Source: Diphasiastrum complanatum (lineage: Eukaryota > Streptophyta > Lycopodiopsida > Lycopodiales > Lycopodiaceae). Taken from it: a DNA stretch of 64,000 nt. Below, piece by piece: positions 1 through 10,849 of the stretch. The notes beneath the pieces were generated by a model that saw nothing but the letters and a program-made list of their open reading frames with translations, searched no databases and was not told the origin of the DNA. Location: contig CM055097.1 of the NCBI GenBank assembly GCA_029204225.1, forward strand, positions 63,485,662 to 63,549,661, read 5' to 3'. The translations under genes and the position numbers were made by a program. Numbering within the stretch: position 1 is the first letter of the stretch; each line of letters starts with the position of its first letter.

Positions 1-245
1 TTTTTTCTTTTTGCCACACCGTTGTATTCTGGTGTGTATGCAGGAGTGAACTGGTGTTCGATCCCCTGTTCTTCGCAGCATGCCTTTGCCCTTCAAGAGT
101 GTTTTGATTTTGAATTTCCAGATTCTGTAATTTGCACCATCAAGACTTATTGCTACTCTGGTCTGGATTGTCGTAGCCATATTGTGTTGTCTGGAAGAAT
201 CACTACTAGGATATCAGTAGTGATAACCTGTAGGCTCTGATACCA
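1..245 (-). pseudogene. Copia gag start and primer-binding site, minus-strand element A
   Basis: Read on the minus strand this is the start of a Copia gag gene. The ATG lies at about 179-181 and the first ~35 codons match those of the plus-strand copy that starts at 1742. Beyond about position 80 the similarity stops, so gag is truncated. Positions 234-245 are the reverse complement of TGGTATCAGAGC, the usual Copia primer-binding site for initiator methionine tRNA, directly beside the LTR that starts at 246. Confidence 0.75.
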
Positions 246-929
246 TGTCGCGGAAGCTTTTTCTTGTGTCGTGTTCGTCCTCTCTTCTGATTCGCGAACA
301 ATTTTCTGTCTTTGAATTTTCTTTTCATGCGAAAGCTCTTACGGGATCCCAGACACTTGACTACGCATCACATAACATATTTTATTCTAGCAATCAAGAG
401 ACACAACACAAGGCCAAGAGATACACGAAATAGAACAACTATATTGTCAGTTTGGTTCTCTTTCGCTATGTTTTGCTCGTTGGCAGACTTTCATGCACAA
501 CTATGGTATTTTTGCTTTCTTACTCTATTCGGTACGTCTCTCTCTGTTTCTTACAGATCTCTGTATTCACTATCTCTCTTCTTACAGTTATGATCCAGAG
601 AGGATTGTTTATACCTCCACTATGTGGAGTTTACAAGATAGCTAAACGTAGAATCACAAGACTAGTTAACGCTAATCAACTAGTTAGTTAGTCTCCGTTA
701 TTTAGTTAGTTAGCTAGTTAGCCTCCGTTAGTTAGTTAGCTCGTGTTAAGTGCTTCTTGCTGTTTAATGCCTTATCATTGGCATTATCAATGGAGATAGT
801 TCTCAGAATTGCAGCTAATGGACTTTCTATCTTATTTTGTAGTGACCACTGGAGTTTAAACTCGATCTCTATTAAGAGATCTGTAGATAACTGTCAGAAA
901 TGGTGAACTCTTGCAACTTTGTCGCAACA
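246..929 (-). repeat. Copia LTR, element A (about 684 bp)
   Basis: The block is bounded by TG at 246 and CA at 929 and lies next to the primer-binding site at 234-245, so it is the 5' LTR of a minus-strand Copia element. The part up to about 690 is repeated in inverted orientation at 1183-1676. The part from about 690 to 929 is repeated in inverted orientation at 2390-2680. It contains runs of the tetramer TTAG/GTTA near 680-740. The outer boundary at 929 is inferred from the copy that begins at 2390. Confidence 0.7.
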
Positions 930-1182
930 CGAACAGGACACGAAGGTCGAACGAGAACAATTCATGACAGTCAACATGTCTTTGACTCGAAGCACGAACG
1001 ATTCGCGAATCAATCGTGAATCGTAAACACACTTTTAAGACCGCAAAGTGCAAAATGGATGCAGAACGAAAACTACAAAAAGAAATGAAAAGAACAAAAC
1101 AAACAAAGAGAAATCCTTCACGCTGCCAGCTGGCAGCTCAATGGGCTTTATGCCCAGCTGAAACGAATAGCAACGACGGAGA
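930..1182. other. Spacer between the two inverted Copia LTRs
   Basis: No gene is recognised. This sequence separates LTR A from the truncated LTR B. It contains a short inverted repeat, GCCAGCTGGC, at about 1126. It has no copy elsewhere in the window that I could see. Confidence 0.4.
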
Positions 1183-1676
1183 CTAACTAACTAGTTGATT
1201 AGCGTTAACTAGTCTTGTGATTCTACGTTTAGCTATCTTGTAAACTGCACATAGTGGAGGTATAAACAATCCTCTCTGGATCATAACTGTAAGAAGAGAG
1301 ATAGTGAATACAGAGATCTGTAAGAAACAGAGAGAGACGTACCGAATAGAGTAAGAAAGCAAAAATACCATAGTTGTGCATGAAAGTCTGCCAACGAGCA
1401 AAACATAGCGAAAGAGTAGAGAGTCAATCCGCCAATGAGCGAGACACTGACGATCTCGTTCTAAAACCAAACTGACAATATAGTTGTTCTATTTCGTGTA
1501 TCTCTTGACCTTCTGTTGTGTCTCTTGATTGCTAGAATAAAATATGTTATGTGATGCGTAGTCAAGTGTCTGGGATCCCGTAAGAGCTTTCGCATGAAAA
1601 GAAAATTCAAAGACAGAAAATTGTTCGCGAATCAGAAGAGAGGACGAACATGACACAAGAAAAAGCTTCTGCGACA
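1183..1676 (+). repeat. Truncated Copia LTR, element B
   Basis: This is the inverted copy of 246-690. It ends in CA at 1676 and is followed at once by TGGTATCAGAGC (1677-1688), the primer-binding site. Relative to LTR A it lacks the first ~240 bp and carries about 50 extra bases near 1411-1462. Confidence 0.75.
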
Positions 1677-1689
1677 TGGTATCAGAGCC
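1677..1689 (+). other. Copia primer-binding site (initiator Met tRNA type)
   Basis: TGGTATCAGAGC follows directly after the LTR end at 1676 and precedes the gag start at 1742. This motif is typical of plant Copia elements. Confidence 0.85.
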
Positions 1690-1741
1690 TACAGGTTATC
1701 ACTACTGATATCCCAGCCGTGATTCTTCCAGACAACACAAT

Positions 1742-2389
1742 ATGGCTACGACAATCCAGACCAGAGTAGGAATAAGTCTTGATGGTGCAAATTACAGAAT
1801 CTGGAAATTCAAAATCAAAACACTCTTGAAGGGCAAAGGCATGTGGTCGGTGACCGAGCTCTCAGAGGTACAGCCTCCAGAGGGAGACCCGAGGAGAGCT
1901 GAATGGATCAGAAAGGATGAGCGCGCAATGGCGATCATCGTTTTGTCCATAAATGAAGATCTACTCATGCAGATTGAAGACTGCGAAAGCAGCCATGCAG
2001 CGTGGTAAAGATTAAAGCAAAAGTATGAAGTGAGGACTGCAGCTTCAATCATGCACCTTCACAATCAACTGCAATCCATACGGTGGGATGGCAACCAATT
2101 AGATCAGCACGTTGAGAAGATCAGAACGATCTTCGCTCAACTCGCTGCATCAGGACAGGAGCACCAGGTCCTAGCACCACAACAGCTGATGTACTTCATG
2201 AAATCTCTACCGACATCCTACCAGTCGCTGAGAATGCTCATACTGAGTCTACCAGATATGCATTCGACAAAGCAGTCACTCTTGTCGCTGATGAGAGACT
2301 GATGAGAGACGAATGAGAGGGAAATAGTGATCAAGAGAAGGCTCTCTTCACAAAAGGAAAGAAGAAGAACAAAAACAAGCCAAGATTCG
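1742..2389 (+). pseudogene. Copia gag fragment
   Basis: Gag is the structural protein of the retrotransposon particle. The ATG at 1742 opens a typical Copia gag N-terminus with ANYRIWKFKIKTLLKG, followed after an in-frame TAA at 2006-2008 by an alpha-helical region with TAASIMHLHNQL. Near 2265 the frame shifts so that the next recognisable gag stretch, KAVTLVADERLM, is in another frame. A basic lysine-rich stretch follows up to 2389, where an LTR end of the same family begins. The zinc knuckle and all pol domains are absent. One stop and one frameshift make this non-functional. Confidence 0.8.
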
Positions 2390-2690
2390 TGTTGCGACAA
2401 AGTTGCAAGAGTTCACCATTTCTGACAGTTATCTACAGATCTCTTAATAGAGATTGAGTTTAAACTCCAGTGGTCACTACAAAATAAGATAGAAAGTCCA
2501 TTAGCTGCAATTCTGAGAACTATCTCCATTGATAATGCCAATGATAAGGCATTAAACAGCAAGAAGCACTTAACACGAGCTAACTAACTAACGGAGACTA
2601 ACTAGCTAACTAACTAAATAACTAACTAGCTAACTAGCTAATCAACTAGTTAGTTAGTCTCCGTTAGTTAGTTAGTTAGGTATTTTGTTG
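2390..2690 (+). repeat. Partial Copia LTR, same family as 246-929
   Basis: It begins TGTTGCGACAAAG directly after the broken gag and is the inverted copy of 690-929. The homology ends in a (TAAC)n/(GTTA)n palindrome at about 2580-2680, where the sequence flips to its own reverse complement. This looks like a rearranged 3' LTR. Confidence 0.65.
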
Positions 2691-3096
2691 CTAGTGTGAA
2701 TCCACTAGTAAGGCTCTGTGACAAAGTGTCGTTATCCTGCTTGAAGGCCTGAAGTAAAAAGCTACTAAGCACCAACAATTCATTGGATGAATCTCTTGCA
2801 ATGTCATATTGCAAGAGTGTAATCTTAAACTCTATCACAAAATCACTGATAGAAGCCTGTCTATTTTGAGATCCAAACAATCAATAACTCTATAATTAAT
2901 GTTGAAGTCAAGTTCCTCTAATCTAAAACAAAATGAAACTCCAATTCTATCTATAGCATCGCATATGTCACTCTCAAATTTAAGATAATCGTCCGAATTT
3001 ATATATGTATAAAAATTTGGAGGAGGAGAAGGTGGATGAGCAGTATCTACAGGATTATCCAAAATGGATGTAGCTATGTTTACAACCGTATCATCG
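2668..3096 (-). pseudogene. Unrecognised minus-strand coding remnant, possibly retroelement gag
   Basis: Two overlapping minus-strand reading frames (2880 to 2668 and 3137 to 2835) lie here. The first contains FGSQNRQASISDFVIEFK, which resembles the helical gag region of retroelements, but I cannot assign it securely. The second has a proline-rich stretch and no motif that I recognise. Confidence 0.25.
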
Positions 3097-3543
3097 TCCA
3101 AGCACAGATTAGTGGTTGCTCTGTCCATGAGACACATTATTTGAGCCTCTCAATTACGCCGTCAATTTTGGTTGTAATTGCTATTTGTATTGTGCTTCAA
3201 TGTAATATAGCAGCAGCTGGCTTTTATTTGTGTACAACGTAGATGAACGCTTGTTGTGATTGAATGCACTTTCATTGCTGTTTGATCACGCTTGTTTACT
3301 CACTCTGATCAGAACACGGACGTCTATGACTCCTCAGTTTCTGATCAGACGACGACTGTCTTTGATGCCTGAGGAACTCGCATTATCATATTGCTCTTCC
3401 ATTTATTTCAAAACTATACTTCACATTGAATCTGATTTTAGTAGCACCACACACAAACTATCTCTAATCGCTTCGGTGGACATTACTTTTATTTTAGAGT
3501 ATGAATTAATCTTTAAGATCATGTTGGGCAATTAGAACACTTA
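3097..3543 (+). repeat. 5' LTR remnant of a Copia element (R-U5 part)
   Basis: This block is a direct repeat of 6556-7003, about 90% identical by eye, and the two copies flank Copia pol sequence in the same orientation. The left copy begins only a few bases downstream of the position that corresponds to the TATA-like TATAAATA in the right copy (6543-6550). The upstream half of the LTR is therefore missing. Confidence 0.7.
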
Positions 3544-5757
3544 ACAAACGTCTAGGAAAGTGAAAGCAATTTGAACTGATGGTGGCGGTGAATACATCTC
3601 TAACGAGATGTCCGACTATATGGCTTAACATGGTATTAGAAGACAATTCACCTCAACAAAACGGATTTCTAGAAAGGAAGAATCAAACTCTTCTCAACTC
3701 AGCTAGATCCATGCTACATCAAGCACAACTACCTACGAAGTCCTAGGCATAAGGTACTGCCACAACTTGTTACGTGCAGAACAGATCCAACACCAAAGCC
3801 ATCAACAACAAGACTCCTCATGAAGTTTGGCATGTGCACAAGCCTAGTGTCAGCCATTTAAAAATCTTCGGTTGTATATGTTTTGTTCACATTCCTAAAC
3901 AGCTTAGAAAGAAGCTGGATCATAGGAAATAAATGGTATTTTCATTGGCTATCCTGATGAACATAAAGCTTATAAATTTTATGATCCATCCACCAATGTA
4001 GTATTTGTCTCTAGGGATGTAATATTTCAAGAACATACATACTATGATTTTAAACAACCATCGATAAATGATGTTATGTCATTTCATCCTATTTCACATA
4101 ACATAGATTCTTCCAACATTGATGTTCCTTCTACAAAACCTGCAACTATAGTTACAGAAGCCGAGCAGTCGACGGTACTTATCATTAGACCAGACTAAGC
4201 TAGCTTGAGTAGATCTGAAGAAATTCAAGAAGAAGCATGATCGCATCGTGGTCAATCCAACATCTGCAAATCCTCACGGACTCGGACAGTTCCTAAGAGG
4301 TATGCACCTCAGTCATTCTGGACTTCATCAGAAGAACCAGAGAGCCTAGCCAAAGCAATTAACTCCAAGGATGTTGTGAAGTGGCAAGAAGCTATGGAAA
4401 GCGAGTACAACTCACTTTTGACATTCAGACACTGGTTGACTTCCCCACTCACAAGAGAGTTATCAAAAACAAGTGGATCTTCAAGAAGAAGTTCAACTCT
4501 GATGGTTCCATTGCAAAATGAAAAGCATGACTGGTGGCTAAAGGATTCACTCAAGTCCAAGGAGTGGATTATCAAGAAATTTTCAGTCCTGTCATCAACA
4601 TGCAGTCAATCAGGACTTTGATTGCGTTAGCAGCCGCGGAAGACCTCGAAATGCACCAAATGGATGTCAAGACAACATTTCTCAATGACAATGTAGAGGA
4701 GGAGTTGTACACCTTCCAACCGGAAGGATTCGAAGTCAAAGGCCAAGAGCACAAAGTGTGCAAGTTGCACAAAGCAATCTATTCGATAGAATCAACTCCT
4801 ATCTCATTCAATTAGGATTTGCAAACAATTCAGCTGACTATAATGTTTATTCAAAGCATATAGACACCAATTCAGTTCACATAGCTCTTTACATAGATGA
4901 TGCATTTATTCTGTCTAGCGACACTTTTCTAGTGCACACTACTAAGAGTGATTTGTCAAAGGAATTTGACATGACTGATTTAGGAGCTGTTCATTCTTTG
5001 CTAGGAATTCACATTACTAGAAATAGACTTCAAAAGAAGATCCATCTTAGCCAACAGACATATTTAAAAGGCATTTTAGAAAAGTTTCATATGTCCGATT
5101 GCAAACCAATTGATACCCCAATTCCTCCAAGTATAGTATTGACTAAACCTTATTGTGCTGAGACTGATAGTGAAGTATCCTTATCATTCACTAATCGGAT
5201 CTCTAATGTATGCAATGCTATATACTAGACCAAATTTAGCATACATTGTTAGCACGTTAAGTTAATTCATGTCTAATCCTAGGATCTCTCATTGGAAAGC
5301 ATTGAAGAGAGTGATGAGATATATTCAGGGGAGTTTATATCACATCTTATGTTACGATGGAAATGCTATCGACCCACTCGTCCTGCGAGGCTACTCCGAC
5401 TTGGATTGGAGAGAAACAGTCTCTACCAGAAAACCGGGTTCTTTTTCTATCTGGCAGGGGGACCGATTTTGTGGAATTCAAGGAAGCAGAAATCAGTTGC
5501 ACTTTCTTTGATAGAGGCAGAGTACATCGCAGTATGTCAAGCTTCAAAAAAAACTGTATGGATCAGGTTATTACTTCACGACTTACATCACACTCAGTTT
5601 AATGCTACCACCATTTTGTGTGACAACTTGGCTGATACTGCTCCACAACAGAAATGGTCGCAAACATCTTCACCAAAGCGCTTCCTAGGATCAAGCACCA
5701 GAAATTCTTCAATAAGATGAACCTGACGAAGATACCAAGGCACCAACCATGACCTTA
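3544..5757 (+). pseudogene. Copia pol remnant: integrase, reverse transcriptase, RNase H
   Basis: Domains appear in Copia order. The end of the integrase core lies at 3570-3930, with DGGGEYISNEM and PQQNGFLERKNQ in different frames. Reverse transcriptase spans about 4370-5228, with MDVKTTFLNDNVEEELY at about 4662 and the catalytic YIDD motif at about 4892. RNase H spans about 5270-5700, with RGYSDLDW and SLIEAEYIAVCQ. Several frameshifts and stops break the gene, and gag, protease and the integrase N-terminus are deleted between the left LTR and 3560. The spacing and order identify Ty1/Copia, in which integrase precedes reverse transcriptase. Confidence 0.9.
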
Positions 5758-5765
5758 AGGGGGAC
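5757..5765 (+). other. Copia polypurine tract
   Basis: AAGGGGGAC lies immediately upstream of the 3' LTR. A purine-rich tract here primes plus-strand DNA synthesis in LTR retrotransposons. Confidence 0.7.
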
Positions 5766-7003
5766 GGTTGGAAATTAAGCCCACAGTTGTCTCCTTGGTG
5801 AATGACTAATTTGTATTTCATGATTCTTCCTGCATGTTTATTAATTATTGATCTAGAGTCGGGTGAAACCAACTTTGGTTCTATGTCTGCTCATCTGATA
5901 CCTGCAGGAATCACAAACTTAGACAACCAATTTATTTGAAGAACGTCTACAACGGGCTTTTGACTGATCTCTAGCAAAGGGTAACCAATCTTGTTATAAT
6001 TTCAAAGTTCAGATGTCAAGTTTAATAACTTGAAGTCATTGAAGACTTGGACATCTTAAAGGACTTCCACAAAACTTGCATTTAGAACTAGTCTGCAGAA
6101 ATACATTACTTTTTCAACAGTCTGCAGAAATACACTATGTTTTCAACAACTTCAGCTTTTTCACATTTTCCCAGAATGCAAAAGCTTGCATAGATCAAAA
6201 GTTTAATTGTTCTTTAACACACCTTCGGCTCTTTGCAAAAAATGCAAAGAGAGAGAGGTCATGAAGGTCATCTATTTTCATGAGTTAAATTGTTTTAAAG
6301 ACATCACCGTCTTTTTGAGGGCACCTTCGGTTTCTTGCAAAAAATGCGAAGAGAGAGAAAAATCCCGAAGGTTGTCTAAAATAAAAGAGGAACATTCCAG
6401 TGACGTCCTTGTCCGCATCAACGATGCTGAATTATTGACCGTTTATACTGTGTACAGTTATCACAAAAGCCATATACTTCCAAGTAAAGGCTTTCCTAAT
6501 TAGGTGACAAACATTCAATGTTATTAATACATGGATGAAATCTATAAATAGATCATCCAAGCACAGATTAGTGGTTACTCCGTCCATGAGATGCATTATT
6601 TGAGCCTCCCAATTATGCTGTCAATTTTGGTTGTAATTGCTATTTGTATTGTGCTTTAGTATAATATAGCAGTAGCTTGCTTTTATCTGTGTACAACGTA
6701 AATGAACGCTTGTTGTGATTGAATGCACTTTCATTGTTGTTTGATTGCACTTGTTTACTCACTCTGATAAAAAAACGGACATCTACAACTCCTCTGTTTC
6801 TGATCAGATGATGGTTGTCTTTGACGCCTGAGGAACTCGCATTATCATACCGCTCTTCTATTTATTTCAGAACTATACCTCACATTGAATTTGATTTCGG
6901 TAGCACCACACACAAACCATCTCTAATCTCTTCGGTGGACTGTAGTCTTATTTTAAAGTATGAATTAATCTTTAAGATCATGTTGGGCAATTAGAACACT
7001 TAG
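5766..7003 (+). repeat. 3' LTR of the Copia element (about 1.24 kb)
   Basis: It starts just after the polypurine tract with GGTTGGAAATTAAG, where a canonical LTR would read TGTTGGAAAT, so the terminal T appears mutated. Its last ~447 bp are repeated at 3097-3543. A TATA-like TATAAATA lies at 6543-6550. Inside, the motif CTTTGCAAAAAATGC-like occurs twice (about 6232 and 6336) as part of an internal duplication. The exact right end is uncertain because the two copies diverge after 7003. Confidence 0.65.
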
Positions 7004-7244
7004 AGCTATGATTACATTTAGCATAAGCTATCTATTAGACTATTTTTGCATTTGGCAACTGATTAGAATGAGAGAGCTGTTCCGTAATATTCCTGCTCTC
7101 TTCTCCGTTGGTGTTCTTCTATCTCCTTTGTCCCATCACCATTGAGTAACCTTCACAGATAGGATCAATAGCAAGATCTGCACCAGATGATAGCTATGAA
7201 AATATCAAGCCAATCAGTCGTGAGAGTCAAGTGAATAGCCTTGT

Positions 7245-8340
7245 GGCTAAATTTTGAGGAAAGGTTGAATTCAAGTAACTATTCAATTTGGAAAGTAAGA
7301 ATGGAGTCACTTCTAGTGCTCCAAGATTTGTATGATCCGAGTTGTTCTTGGTGAAGAGGAAGAGCCTCAAGGAAGACAAGGTCTAGTGAAGTACAAGAAG
7401 AGATATAGGCTAGCATTACATTGTCTTAAAATAAATGTTAGTAATGAACTTCTTAAAGAAGTTGCATCTCGTACCTCTGCCAAGGAGGCTTGGGACTCCT
7501 TGAGAGGGACTTATGAATCCCAAAACACCTCTAGAGTGCTTATGCTTAGGAACAAAGTTCTATAAAGCATTAGAGATAGTTATGAGAGTGCTCAAGAGTA
7601 TGTCTTGAGGTTTACAATATCTCAATAAAGAACTTTCCATCATTAGTGAAAAAATTCATGATGACGAAGTTGTGAAAATCATACTAAATGGTCTTGGAGA
7701 TGAGTTCTCCAATCTAGTACAAAAATTTGCCATACAAAATTCCTTACCTTCTATTGACAAGCTCCATAGTGTGCTTGTGACTGAGGAGAGTAGGATCCTA
7801 CATGTGAGACAAATGATTGGTTCCTTGAATCTACATGACAGAGATGAGAAGGTCAACTTCTCAAACAAAGGCAAAATGAAGTCCAAGAAGAAGATCCAAA
7901 GCATGGAGGCCGAGAGTGATGATGAAGCATCAAGCTCTAAAGGAAAGAAGAAAGACAAAGCCAAAAAAAAGTGCTTCTTTTGTGAAAAGAAGGGGCACTT
8001 TGCATCTGAGTGCTACAAAAAGAAGAATGCACAAAGTGACAGCAAGCAAGGCAACCTTATCCTTGAGGAGGAGGAGGAGGAGGAGGAGGAGGATTATGAG
8101 GATGAAGTTGATTCATCCTTGATGGCATCTACTCCAACAAGCAAGAGCTACTCCAATGACACATGGTGGATTGGTAGTGGGACTAGTTCCCACATGACAT
8201 TCCAAAAGGATTTCTTCTCAACTCTTGTACCTTTTGTAGGTTGTAAAAAGTCTATTCTAACAGCAACTACTCAAGAATGTAGATCCAAGCAAGAACAACC
8301 AAAAATAATGATCCAAAGGCTTCACACGTGTGAAGTATAG
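7245..8340 (+). pseudogene. Copia gag-protease remnant
   Basis: A gag N-terminus with LNSSNYSIWKVRMESLL starts at about 7265 and continues in another frame at 7332-7565 with KEAWDSLRGTYES. A second frame, 7672-8340, holds the rest of gag, then a CCHC zinc knuckle (CFFCEKKGHFASEC, about 7972-8013), an acidic Glu run encoded by a GAG repeat (about 8067-8092), and the start of the aspartic protease, WWIGSGTSSHMT. The expected catalytic Asp (DSG) reads GSG here. Coding is lost after 8340. Frameshifts, the active-site change and the missing pol show that it is inactive. Confidence 0.85.
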
Positions 8341-8990
8341 CAAGTGTATGACTTGATAACAACAAATAAGTTTACTTAAGAAATCCTAAGCATTCATCCG
8401 CAAAGAACTTGCTTAAGAGAGTGAAAACACCAAGATTGCTCCCCAATGAATGTTTCTCATCATTAGCCTCCAAATGAATCTCACATGGATGATATAAAAA
8501 ATATTCATAATGTCTCACTAAGCCATATCCAGCATGTGTGAGACAACTCATAGTGCTTATTTATATCTACTTTGGCTAAGATTCCACTAATTTGCCACAT
8601 CATCATTGGGATCCTAGATTTTTACAATCTAGGAGATAACTCCTACAATTTAGGAGATTTGACATTTGACTCAAATGAAATCTATATACAATGGATCTAA
8701 ACTTTATGCTTGACATTTCACACCTCGGAGACCACTCATACCCATGTGATATAGCATTCTCTACCACTAGAATGGTGCCAAGTGGCATGATACTACTAAA
8801 CTAGTTTTTGGCCAATTTAACCACTAGTTTCCAAATTAAATGAGATGTACAACCTATATGATCTATCTAAATGACTCATGCATAGATTTCACACATGGTA
8901 ACAGGCTCCACACATGTCTAATGATGATAGATACAAGTCATTATGGTATTTACAAGGTTTGATCAAGTTCGCTTTTGCCAATTCTAACAA
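8341..8990. other. Non-coding repeat-like sequence after the gag remnant
   Basis: I see no gene. The stretch opens with the palindromic ACACGTGTGAA at about 8325-8335, also present at about 54027, which suggests an LTR terminus shared with the Copia remnant at 53 kb. Short imperfect inverted repeats (about 8610-8660, TAGATTTTTACAATCTA) are visible. Confidence 0.35.
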
Positions 8991-8999
8991 GCTGCATGA

Positions 9000-9790
9000 G
9001 AAAGAGAAGCACCTACAGAACCTCACATTACTGAAGAACCAACACCACCAACGGGCTCACCATTGTAAATGGATCAAAACTATCATTTGCACCATCATGA
9101 ATCACCCTTTCACATGGGAGAGCCCAAGGTTCCACATACAGGAGTGCTCACAAGTTTGCTATCTAGTCGTGACAACTTATCCCTCGGGGAGTTACTACGG
9201 ATTGCACCTCAAGCCAAGTCATCCTAGCCGAATGGGCCAAAATAGAACCAGAATCAGCAATAGAAGAGCCCTTATATTGTGCGGGCTACCAAGGAACCAG
9301 CAATGTCCTCCAAGTAGGAGCAGCATGGGACAATGAACAACATAACATCACGCTGTCACTCAAGCACAAGAGATACGAGGATGAAGCTACGGTAGTAGAT
9401 GGAAGATCGGACGTCAACTTGATCTCCACTACTTTGTATCAGAAATGAGGTCTACAAGGGTTGAAGCCAGAAAGATTCTCCATCAAGCTAGCAGATCAAC
9501 CATGCATAAAACCAAATTGGTCGAAGACATTCCGGTACAGATAGCGAGAGTGCAGTTTGTAATCACCTTCGTGGTGATGAAAATTCTAGAATATCGCATT
9601 TCACTTGGAAGACCTTGGCTAAGAGTCACACAAGTGATTCATAATTGGGGAACTCACCTTTGAAAATAGAGAGCAGGCTATAAAGGTAGATCCAACCATA
9701 TGGGCGGTGAAACTGATTACACCCAAAGCTGATGACGGATCGTCCACCACTGATCACACAATTGATCGCCCAAGGTAGGCCAAGGGAGGT
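9000..9790 (+). pseudogene. Ty3/gypsy-like protease fragment
   Basis: The frame through about 9360-9450 reads TVVDGRSDVNLIS, which resembles the retropepsin active site of plant gypsy elements (usually DGGSDVNLIS or DTG). A second frame, 9445-9663, continues with the typical downstream protease segment ISLGRPWLRVTQVIHNWG, and a third frame ends with FENREQAIKVDPTIWAVK. At least two frameshifts break it. No reverse transcriptase follows. Confidence 0.65.
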
Positions 9791-10767
9791 CACTATGATT
9801 TACAAATAGATATTGTGCGATGGACGTGTTGGGTCTCTCGTGATTAAGTGCGGAATAGGAAAGAGAACTCAACATAGAATTATAATAGGAGCTTTACCAC
9901 ACCCTTCAAAAGAAACACAAACAAATCTATGGCATAGAAAGAAACACACCCCACCTATCACCATTTGCCCTTTGACTACTTCACAAAACTTAGAAACTTA
10001 AGTTAAGCTTAACTTTGGCCTTTTTCATTAGGCTGTCTGGGAAAATCAATGCTGATTGGATGATCAGTAGCTTCATCCTACCATATTGATTTAGCTCATC
10101 ATGGATTGACTGTGGTGGGTTGTGTGATCAAGTGTAGTATTCCATCGATGGCAAGGTGTAGAAGAATGAGAGATGGCGGATGTGGCTGTGGCAGCTAGAA
10201 CGAGGCTAAACCCCTTCTTGGAGGCTAAAATCCTTTTAGGGTTTGCATAACCTACAAGTTGGTTTATCTTTTGCATGGGCTAAAAGTAAGGGTTATTGGC
10301 TTTTCACTTTTGAACACATACGTTGGGGTTTTTAATTACATGGCCCAAATTCAAGTTTATTCCCAAAATTATTTATTTACAAGTGCTCATTGGGCCATGG
10401 GCTTACGCACGCACACATGATGCCATGACCCTCGCAACTATTTTCGACTAAGTTATACATGGGAATACCCTCAACAACCTTGTTAGCCCTTAATTAGTTT
10501 ACTTTAGGTCCTTTTAAACTAGTTATCAATTACCATATTTCTCATTTAGATCTTGTTGACTGTCCTATGTCATAGTATGCTTTTGATAAACTTTGATTTT
10601 CGTGAAACATTTGCCCATAGAACACATAAGAATCGTGAAAAACTTGAAATTTGTTGGCAATTTTTTTTAGCGATTATTTTCTTGAAACATTTATATGCTC
10701 ATGAAAGAATTTGAAATTGTGGTTCTTTTTTAAAAATGTCAGCAAATTGTTTCAATTAATTACCTTT

Positions 10768-10768
<1 letters not shown>
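9791..10768. other. Non-coding stretch
   Basis: Only short, unrecognisable reading frames occur. I see no RNA gene or repeat structure apart from AT-rich runs near 10660-10740. Confidence 0.4.
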
Positions 10769-10844
<76 letters not shown>

Positions 10845-10846
10845 GG
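10769..10846. repeat. (AG)n microsatellite with adjoining G run
   Basis: About 33 AG units run from 10769 to 10834 and pass into 13 consecutive G residues. The sequence just downstream (ATTGGGGTGAGAGATG and following ~50 bp) recurs downstream of the AG array at 13156, so both arrays belong to one repeat family. Confidence 0.95.
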
Positions 10847-10849
10847 ATT

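Noticed and set aside
3627-3642. AACATGGTATTAGAAG as a second Copia LTR end plus primer-binding site
   Set aside because: It lies inside integrase coding sequence, between DGGGEYIS and the PQQNG motif, and has no LTR before it.
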